DNA of 6,799 nt, taken from an uncultured Eubacteriales bacterium. Its GTDB lineage: Bacteria > Bacillota > Clostridia > Christensenellales > Pumilibacteraceae. The notes beneath the pieces are model-generated. The model was not told the DNA's origin and ran no database searches. It saw only the letters and a program-made list of their open reading frames with translations. The translations under genes were made by a program, and so were the position numbers. How positions within the stretch are numbered: position 1 is the first letter of the stretch; each line of letters opens with the position of its first letter. The DNA is taken from assembly GCA_900555875.1 (NCBI GenBank), contig USNB01000067.1, forward strand, positions 1 to 6,799, given 5' to 3'. Positions 1 to 4,648 of the stretch are shown piece by piece.

Positions 1-42
1 CCGCACCCCCATCCCCGAAAACTTAAGCCGAATACGTCATAA
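1..42 (+). other. Possible 3' tail of an upstream plus-strand gene
   Basis: One frame is open from the first base to a TAA at 40-42 (residues PHPHPRKLKPNTS), and a second frame reaches a TAA at 24-26. A terminator-like hairpin begins four bases after the first of these stops, which is where the end of a gene would be expected. The fragment is too short to recognise a family, and the proline-rich reading could be chance. The alternative is plain intergenic DNA. Confidence 0.2.
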
Positions 43-45
43 CGA

Positions 46-81
46 AAAAGCACGCTTGTTTTATGCGACAGGCGTGCTTTT
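46..81. terminator. Bidirectional terminator-like hairpin
   Basis: The arms AAAAGCACGCTTGT (46-59) and ACAGGCGTGCTTTT (68-81) pair over 14 bp with one G-U, around an 8-nt loop. The stem starts with an A-run and ends with a T-run, so either strand yields a GC-rich stem followed by U residues. It could end an upstream plus-strand gene and also back up termination of the minus-strand dehydrogenase transcript arriving from the right. It is intrinsic-terminator-like by shape only. Confidence 0.6.
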
Positions 82-335
82 AATGTTATGCCGGAAGCGG
101 TCATGCCGGGGGTATTTTCCCGTATGGCAAACAGGGAAGGCATATCGGGCTTGCGTTCGCTCGTAAATAATGGATTTTCGCTGCGAGCGGCGAAAGAGCA
201 TAAAAACAATATGTCTCCGCGCGGCTTACGTGTGCTCTCCCGCTTCGGCGCCTTTTCAAGGTCCGGAAAAGGGGAGGGTGTGTTAATGATCGCGCGCCGG
301 CGCGGTCAATGGCGCAGGGGAGCTGCCTGGCGATC
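82..335. other. Gene-free stretch with small hairpins
   Basis: I see no supportable gene here; the long open frames crossing it on both strands are arginine-rich by-products of the neighbouring dehydrogenase and have no recognisable domains. Small structures are present: an 8-bp hairpin TTTCGCTG/CGGCGAAA with loop CGAG (176-195), a 7-bp hairpin CCTTTTC/GAAAAGG (251-257 and 266-272), and a direct repeat ATGCCGG (88-94 and 103-109). The segment also contains AGGTCCGGAA (259-268), which matches part of the SRP RNA core, but the flanks do not fold as SRP RNA. No promoter was identified with confidence. Confidence 0.4.
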
Positions 336-340
336 AAAAC

Positions 341-363
341 CGCGCACGCCGTCGGCGTGCGCG
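341..363 (-). terminator. Rho-independent terminator of the dehydrogenase gene
   Basis: CGCGCACGCC (341-350) and GGCGTGCGCG (354-363) form a perfect 10-bp stem with a 3-nt loop. Read on the minus strand, the stem starts 3 nt after the TAA stop at 369-367 and is followed by GTTTTGATC, so the GC stem and U-run geometry fits termination of the minus-strand transcript. A T-run on the plus-strand side (364-368) means it could also act weakly in the other direction. Confidence 0.8.
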
Positions 364-366
364 TTT

Positions 367-1386
367 TTAATCGAATTTTATCAGTGTCTTCATGTGTCCG
401 CGCGCTATGTCGTTTTCCTTTTTGAGCGCTGCGGGCACGTCCGCGAACGTCGTTTCGCCCGTTATGAGCGGAGTGACGGATACCGCTTTGCCTACGAGCA
501 TGTTGATCGCGACCTGGTTGTTCTTTGCCCCGTTCGTTATGCACGCGATGGTGAGGTTGTTCCTGACGGCGTTTTCCAGCGAGCAGGGAAGGGTATTCAC
601 GCATCCGTAGCGTCCGATTATGGCGAGCTTGCCGCCGCGCGCGGTGAAGTCTATGCTGCGCGTGAGCGGTATGTCGGACGACGCCATATGTGCGACGCGT
701 TCCGCCATATTCCCGCCCGTTATATGGAAGATCTTGGTCTTGGGATCGGTCTCGGATGCGTCTATCGTGTAATACAGTCCGAGGCTTTTGGCGACCTCGA
801 GGGCTTCGGCGTCCGAGTCGATGATTATGGGCACGGCCTGGTAGTAAAGCGCGACCTGTCCGAGTATGATGCCGAGCGTGCTCGCGCCCGTTATCGCAAG
901 ATAGTCGCCCTTATCCACGTCCAGCGCGGCGATCGTCTGTACTGCGATGGAGATGTAATCGATAAATACCGCCTCTTCGCTCTTGATGCGGTCGGGGATC
1001 TTTACGCAGTCCGAAGCGGGGATGACGGCAAAATCGCGCATGAATCCGTCGCACGAATAACCGCGTATTTTCATGTTTTCGCACTTCCATGATTTGCCCG
1101 CGCGGCAGCTTGCGCACGTGCCGCAGCTCTTCTGAGAGCGCACGTATACGCGATCGCCTCGTGTGAATTCTCCGACGTTGTCTCCCGTTTCTATCACCAT
1201 GCCGACGCATGAACCGCCGGGGCATACGGGCAGCGCGACGTCCGCTTTTCCGGAATATACGTTGATGTCGGGGGCGGAGATTATGCTCCTCAGCACTTTG
1301 ATCTTTACGCATCCCTCGCCGGCGCTTTCACTCGGACCTTCCACGAGTTCAAGGTTATGCGGGGACGTTACCATCCATGCTTTCAT
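367..1386 (-). CDS. Medium-chain zinc-type dehydrogenase lacking usual catalytic-zinc ligands
   Basis: This 339-residue protein is a member of the medium-chain dehydrogenase/reductase superfamily (threonine/sorbitol dehydrogenase-like), presumably cytosolic. The N-terminal GroES-like domain holds the structural-zinc cluster C88-x2-C91-x2-C94-x7-C102. The Rossmann domain starts near 162 with GASTLG (167-172), a degenerate GxGxxG, and has an acidic residue at the end of the second strand (D190), which usually favours NAD(H). The catalytic-zinc site is altered: the Cys of the family motif CGxD is Ser37 (SAPD), and the GHE triad is GGS (57-59); D143 may correspond to a third ligand. Substrate unknown. 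I chose the ATG at 1386 because the family N-terminus (MKAWMV) begins there; an in-frame upstream start at 1494 would add 36 residues that overlap the promoter. No ribosome binding site precedes the start. It is transcribed alone, divergently from spo0A, and ends in its own terminator. Confidence 0.9.
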   Translation of the reverse strand: MKAWMVTSPHNLELVEGPSESAGEGCVKIKVLRSIISAPDINVYSGKADVALPVCPGGSCVGMVIETGDNVGEFTRGDRVYVRSQKSCGTCASCRAGKSWKCENMKIRGYSCDGFMRDFAVIPASDCVKIPDRIKSEEAVFIDYISIAVQTIAALDVDKGDYLAITGASTLGIILGQVALYYQAVPIIIDSDAEALEVAKSLGLYYTIDASETDPKTKIFHITGGNMAERVAHMASSDIPLTRSIDFTARGGKLAIIGRYGCVNTLPCSLENAVRNNLTIACITNGAKNNQVAINMLVGKAVSVTPLITGETTFADVPAALKKENDIARGHMKTLIKFD

Positions 1387-1395
1387 AATAACAAA

Positions 1396-1424
1396 AGTAT
1401 ACCATATATGCCCGCATAAGTCAA
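1396..1424 (-). promoter_or_regulatory. Sigma-A promoter of the dehydrogenase gene
   Basis: On the minus strand TTGACT (1424-1419) and TATACT (1401-1396) are each 5/6 matches to the consensus, with a 17-bp spacer and a TG one base before the -10 (extended -10). The expected transcription start is an A near 1389, only about 3 nt before the ATG at 1386, so the transcript would be essentially leaderless. This agrees with the lack of a Shine-Dalgarno sequence. Confidence 0.75.
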
Positions 1425-1513
1425 CTACTTGCATTCGGCGGGGGCTTTCGCGGAGTGTCGACTCGTTTCGGCAAAGGAAGGCAATAGCCGCCAATCTTCG
1501 TCCCCCGCTTTTA

Positions 1514-1543
1514 TTGTCCGCGCCCCGCTGCGTTTGTTATAAT
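1514..1543 (+). promoter_or_regulatory. Sigma-A promoter of spo0A
   Basis: A perfect TATAAT (1538-1543) preceded by TGT (extended -10) lies 18 bp after TTGTCC (1514-1519, 4/6 to consensus). The predicted start near 1550 gives a leader of about 22 nt containing the GGAGG ribosome binding site (1560-1564), 7 nt before the ATG. A 0A-box-like TGTCGAC (1456-1462, one mismatch to TGTCGAA) lies about 50 bp upstream of the -35. I could not see a convincing sigma-H promoter. Confidence 0.7.
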
Positions 1544-1571
1544 AATATTGACAAAAAACGGAGGCACTTTT

Positions 1572-2300
1572 ATGAAGATAAAACTGATGATAGTGGACGA
1601 CGACGAAGAATTCCTCGCATCGCTCGGCGCGTACTTTGCGGGCAAGAGCGATTACGAAATTACCGCTACCGCGACCAACGGCGAAGAGGCGCTCGAAAAG
1701 GTGCGCGCCGCGGATCCCGACGTGATACTCCTCGACATAGTGATGCCGCGGCTCGACGGATACGGCGTGCTGGAAAAGCTGGATCGCGATCGCAGAGTGA
1801 TCGTGATGAGCGCGCTCAGCTCAGGCAGTTTCGTTACCAAAGCGATAAACCTCGGCGCGAGGTATTTCATGATGAAACCGTTCCGGAACGAACAGCTCGA
1901 GGCGCGTATCGTGGAGTGTATGAAAGAGAACGCCGCCAGCCGTATCAAGAACAAGAGCCTTGAAGAGAAAATAACGAACATCTTCATCACCGTCGGCATA
2001 CCCGCTCACATCAAGGGCTATCAGTTCCTGCGTGAAGCCATCAAAATGGCGATAGACAATCCCGATATCATAAACAGCATAACCAAGCGCCTTTATCCCG
2101 AGGTCGCGCGCCGCTTCGATACCTCTCCGTCCAAGGTCGAGCGCGCCATCAGGCATGCCATAGAGGTGGCGTGGAACCGCGGCAAGATAGAGAATATCAA
2201 CAGTCTGTTCGGCGTCCGCGTCTACAGCCACAACGAAAAGCCGACCAACGGCGAATTCATTGCGCTCGTTGCGGATAAAATGCTGCTCGAGTCCGTCTGA
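1572..2300 (+). CDS. spo0A: Sporulation master response regulator Spo0A
   Basis: This 242-residue protein is the phosphorelay-controlled transcription factor that commits spore formers to sporulation; when phosphorylated it dimerises and binds 0A boxes. The receiver domain (about 1-118) shows the acidic pocket D9/D10/D11, phospho-acceptor D55 in LLDIVMP, switch residue S80 and K102 in MKPF. The C-terminal effector domain (about 133-240), unique to Spo0A, carries the helix-turn-helix with SPSKVERAIRHAIEVAW (185-201). The linker is short, making the protein smaller than the roughly 265-residue Bacillus form. The ATG at 1572 has GGAGG 7 nt upstream; a TTG at 1548 is in frame but precedes that site. 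The gene is monocistronic, with its own promoter and no spoIVB beside it; the divergent neighbour is a dehydrogenase and the convergent neighbour a rubredoxin gene. No defect is visible. Confidence 0.97.
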   Translation: MKIKLMIVDDDEEFLASLGAYFAGKSDYEITATATNGEEALEKVRAADPDVILLDIVMPRLDGYGVLEKLDRDRRVIVMSALSSGSFVTKAINLGARYFMMKPFRNEQLEARIVECMKENAASRIKNKSLEEKITNIFITVGIPAHIKGYQFLREAIKMAIDNPDIINSITKRLYPEVARRFDTSPSKVERAIRHAIEVAWNRGKIENINSLFGVRVYSHNEKPTNGEFIALVADKMLLESV

Positions 2301-2373
2301 TCCTTATTGTTCGCCGTCTGTGCGGACGGGCGGGGGAAGACCGAAGAACGGGATCTCCGACGGCTGCGGGCCG

Positions 2374-2417
2374 AATAAATCAATACCACGCGCTTTTGCG
2401 CGTGGTATTGATTTATT
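2374..2417. terminator. Shared bidirectional terminator between convergent units
   Basis: This is a perfect 20-bp inverted repeat: the left arm 2374-2393 begins AATAAATC and ends CGCGC, the loop is TTTT, and the right arm 2398-2417 mirrors it exactly. The AT-rich outer third supplies U-rich ends on both strands. It lies between the spo0A stop (2300) and the rubredoxin stop codon, which is inside the right arm (2413-2415). It should end both convergent transcripts. No long separate U-tract follows the arms. Confidence 0.8.
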
Positions 2418-2568
2418 CCTGTTCGAATTGATCCTTGCCTACGCCGCAAAGGGGGCAGACATAGGAATCGGGAACATCGTCCCATTTTGTGCCCGGAGCG
2501 ACGCCGTTATCCGGATCGCCGTCCTCTTCGTCGTACACATAGCCGCATACCTGGCATACGTATCTCAT
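2413..2568 (-). CDS. Rubredoxin, stand-alone
   Basis: The 51-residue protein begins MRYVCQVCGY and is a classical rubredoxin, a small cytosolic one-electron carrier with a single Fe(Cys)4 centre. The iron ligands are the two knuckles C5-x2-C8 and C38-x2-C41 (CPLCG), with the family's usual 29-residue spacing. Aromatic residues Y10, Y12 and W29 and the acidic surface are typical, and the length is close to the common 52-54. The start has AAGGAG (2576-2581) 7 nt upstream. It is the second gene of an operon, 32 nt after the flavodiiron stop, so it probably delivers electrons to that protein or to a related peroxidase. A 5-bp GC hairpin lies just before its ribosome binding site. Rubredoxin identity is near certain; the physiological partner is inferred. 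Confidence 0.94.
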   Translation of the reverse strand: MRYVCQVCGYVYDEEDGDPDNGVAPGTKWDDVPDSYVCPLCGVGKDQFEQE

Positions 2569-2582
2569 TGTATTACTCCTTT

Positions 2583-2595
2583 CCGGCGATGCCGG
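2583..2595 (-). repeat. Intercistronic hairpin before the rubredoxin gene
   Basis: CCGGC (2583-2587) and GCCGG (2591-2595) form a 5-bp GC stem with a 3-nt loop, lying between the flavodiiron stop and the rubredoxin ribosome binding site (2576-2581). It has no U-tract, so it is not a terminator. It may protect the 3' mRNA segment or tune the relative amounts of the two proteins; that role is only inference. Confidence 0.4.
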
Positions 2596-2600
2596 GTTTG

Positions 2601-4394
2601 TTATTCGATCCTTTCAAAGTCTGCGGCGCCGTGCTTGCACAGCGGGCAAACGAAATCCTCGGGCAGATTCTCGCCTTCGTAGATGTAGCCGCATACTTTG
2701 CATACCCAGCCTTTGACGCCCTCCGTCTTCGGCTTGGGTTTGACGTTTTCCTGATAATAGGTATACGTCATCGTCGGACGGTCGTTCATGACGCGCGCCT
2801 CGGTGACCGAGCAGATGAACAGCCCGTGCGTGCCGAGATCGACATAGCTCTCCACTTTGAGCGACATGAACGAGTTGATGTATTCGGGCAGATAGACCAG
2901 CCCGTTATCCGAGCGCAGTACGCCGACGCCTTCGAACTTATCCTTGTTGCGTCCGCTGACGAATCCGTACCTTTCAAATACGGAGAAGGGAGCGTCCTCG
3001 GACAGGCAGTTGACGTTCATCACGCCCGTGCGCTGTACGAGGTGATGGGTGTAGTTGTCCTTATTTATCGCGACCGCCACGCGGTTAGGGGTGTTGGTCA
3101 CCTGGGTGACGGCATTGATTATCATGCCGTTGTCCTTGTCTCCGTCGCGGCTGGTGAGCACGTACAGTCCGTAGCCTATCTTAAACAGCGCCGTAAGATC
3201 GTTCTTGTTCGCGAGCTTGTCGTCTTTCGCGATATAGTCTCTGCAGAGTTCGCCTGCGAGAGCCTCCAGCTTTTCGCCCGTTTCGGCGTTCACCGCGGAA
3301 CGTATCGTGACCGTGTTTTCGGCATACGTTATGTCTTTCATAGGCTCGAGCATTTTTTTTATGACCTTTGCCGCCATGGGCGACCATGTGCCGTTTTCGA
3401 TGATCGCGACCGTGCGGTTGCGGAAATTGCGCTCCGTAAGCTCTGTTATGAAGGTGTGCATGAAAGGGAAGATCTCGCCGTTGTACGTCGTTGTGGCAAG
3501 TACCGTCTTTCCGTACGCGAACGCGTCAGCCACGCATTCGGACATGTCCGAGCGCGCGAGATCGCGCACGACCACTTTGGGACAGCCTTTGGCGCGCAGT
3601 TTGTCGGCGAGCAGTTCGACGGCTTTTTTCGTATTGCCGTATACCGAAGTATAGGCGATGAGCACGCCTTCCTTTTCCGCGCGGTAGCCCGACCATATGT
3701 CGTAGAGATTGAGATAGCGGCCGACGTCGGAATCCAGCACAGGCCCGTGCAGCGGACATATGCGTCTGATATCCAGCGTTGCGGCTTTTTTGAGAAGGTT
3801 CTGTACCTGCACTCCGTATTTTCCGACTATGCCGATATAATAGCGCCTTGCTTCGTCCGTCCATTCCTGCTCGACATCGAGCGCGCCGAATTTGCCGAAG
3901 CCGTCCGCAGAGAACAGAGTGCCCGAGGTCTCGTCGAACGTGACCATCACTTCCGGCCAGTGCACCATGGGCGCAAATACGAAGGCGAGCTTATGCTTGC
4001 CGAGGTCGAGCGTATCGCCCTCTTTGACTTCCAGGCTGCGCCCCTCGAAATCCGTTCCGAAGAACTGCGACATCATGACGAACGTCTTGGCGTTGCCCAC
4101 GATCTTCGCTTCGGGATATCTGTCGGCAAAGTTCTTTATATTGGCGGAATGATCGGGTTCCATGTGCTGCACGACGAGATAGTCGGGGGACTTCCCGCCG
4201 AGCGCTTTTTCCAGATTATCCAGCCATTCGTGTCCGAAATTGCGGTCTACGGTATCCATGACCGCGATCTTTTTATCCTTTATCACATAGGAATTATACG
4301 ATATCCCCGTCGGCACTTTATACTGTCCTTCGAACAGATCGATCTTGTGATCGTTTACGCCGACATACAGGATGTCATCGGTGACTTTCTGCAT
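2601..4394 (-). CDS. Flavodiiron protein fused to flavin reductase and rubredoxin domains
   Basis: The 597-residue cytosolic enzyme is predicted to reduce O2 to water and/or NO to N2O. Four modules follow in order. The metallo-beta-lactamase diiron domain (1-240) has ligands H77, E79, D81, H82 (QHMEPDH), H145, D164 and H216. The flavodoxin domain (243-390) has the FMN phosphate loop TSVYGNT (249-255). The flavin-reductase-like domain (about 400-545) begins LTALFKIGYGLYVLTS. The C-terminal short rubredoxin (562-597) has C565-x2-C568 and C583-x2-C586. Simple flavodiiron proteins have about 400 residues; the extra half resembles Moorella Hrb, a flavin reductase-rubredoxin protein that passes NADH electrons to its partner FprA, so this looks like FprA and Hrb in one chain. 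The ATG at 4394 has AAGGAG 6 nt upstream. It leads an operon with the stand-alone rubredoxin. All metal ligands are present. The choice between O2 and NO as substrate cannot be read from sequence. Confidence 0.95.
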   Translation of the reverse strand: MQKVTDDILYVGVNDHKIDLFEGQYKVPTGISYNSYVIKDKKIAVMDTVDRNFGHEWLDNLEKALGGKSPDYLVVQHMEPDHSANIKNFADRYPEAKIVGNAKTFVMMSQFFGTDFEGRSLEVKEGDTLDLGKHKLAFVFAPMVHWPEVMVTFDETSGTLFSADGFGKFGALDVEQEWTDEARRYYIGIVGKYGVQVQNLLKKAATLDIRRICPLHGPVLDSDVGRYLNLYDIWSGYRAEKEGVLIAYTSVYGNTKKAVELLADKLRAKGCPKVVVRDLARSDMSECVADAFAYGKTVLATTTYNGEIFPFMHTFITELTERNFRNRTVAIIENGTWSPMAAKVIKKMLEPMKDITYAENTVTIRSAVNAETGEKLEALAGELCRDYIAKDDKLANKNDLTALFKIGYGLYVLTSRDGDKDNGMIINAVTQVTNTPNRVAVAINKDNYTHHLVQRTGVMNVNCLSEDAPFSVFERYGFVSGRNKDKFEGVGVLRSDNGLVYLPEYINSFMSLKVESYVDLGTHGLFICSVTEARVMNDRPTMTYTYYQENVKPKPKTEGVKGWVCKVCGYIYEGENLPEDFVCPLCKHGAADFERIE

Positions 4395-4424
4395 TTCCGT
4401 CTCCTTTATCGTTCATTCGTCTAT

Positions 4425-4453
4425 ATTCTAACATATACCGCCGTATTTGGCAA
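4425..4453 (-). promoter_or_regulatory. Sigma-A promoter of the flavodiiron-rubredoxin operon
   Basis: On the minus strand TTGCCA (4453-4448, 5/6) is followed by a 17-bp spacer and TAGAAT (4430-4425, 5/6) with an extended TGT just before it. The expected start near 4418 gives a 24-nt leader carrying AAGGAG. I saw no clear operator for an oxygen or NO sensor overlapping it. Confidence 0.72.
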
Positions 4454-4582
4454 GCCCTTTTATTGTTTATTCTCCGCTTCCGCCGCACGTTCCGTCTGAA
4501 CGCATTCTCCTCACGCGTGCGGCTCTGGCGCGTTCGGTCGGTTTTCTGTCGCAAACGGTCGCGCAAGGCGGGGGATCGGGTA
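4454..4582. other. Intergenic spacer between divergent promoters
   Basis: The 129 bp between the -35 boxes of the two divergent operons hold no gene that I can support; open frames here are arginine-rich and featureless. A TGTCGCA at 4547-4553 is a one-mismatch 0A-box look-alike. Any shared operator for the two operons would be expected here, but I see no convincing inverted repeat. Confidence 0.4.
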
Positions 4583-4611
4583 TTGACGAACGGTATAAAA
4601 TATGATATCCT
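4583..4611 (+). promoter_or_regulatory. Sigma-A promoter of the two-component operon
   Basis: TTGACG (4583-4588, 5/6) and TATCCT (4606-4611, 4/6) are separated by 17 bp, with TGA immediately before the -10 (extended -10). The predicted start near 4618 gives a leader of about 31 nt with the strong GGAGGGGG ribosome binding site at 4633-4640. The weak -10 may mean an activator contributes; LytTR regulators often control their own operon. Confidence 0.6.
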
Positions 4612-4648
4612 AATTATATCTCGTAATCATGCGGAGGGGGTAAATGTT

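Noticed and set aside
259..268. AGGTCCGGAA, identical to part of the SRP RNA core
   Set aside because: The surrounding bases form a different CCTTTTC/GAAAAGG hairpin, and the conserved GGAAGCAGC-like continuation and partner strand of SRP helix 8 are absent.
88..1092. Long plus-strand open frame antisense to the dehydrogenase
   Set aside because: Arginine/tyrosine-rich translation with no domain, while the opposite strand encodes a clear dehydrogenase with promoter and terminator; an antisense shadow.
1387..1494. 36-residue N-terminal extension of the dehydrogenase from an upstream in-frame start
   Set aside because: The extension overlaps the -35 and -10 elements, has no family similarity, and the normal family N-terminus begins at the ATG at 1386.
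3353..3360. Run of eight A on the coding strand of the flavodiiron gene as a slippage or frameshift site
   Set aside because: The frame is intact across it within the flavodoxin domain, and Lys-rich helices commonly produce such runs; nothing suggests programmed frameshifting.
2487..4499. 670-residue plus-strand open frame antisense to the flavodiiron gene
   Set aside because: No recognisable motif, and it runs through a stand-alone rubredoxin gene, a promoter and a flavodiiron gene on the other strand; its length follows from codon bias of the real gene.
4375..4566. Small arginine-rich minus-strand open frame upstream of the flavodiiron gene, considered as a signal peptide or regulator gene
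   Set aside because: It covers the flavodiiron promoter and ribosome binding site, overlaps the gene start and has no domain or hydrophobic/cysteine features of a peptide precursor.
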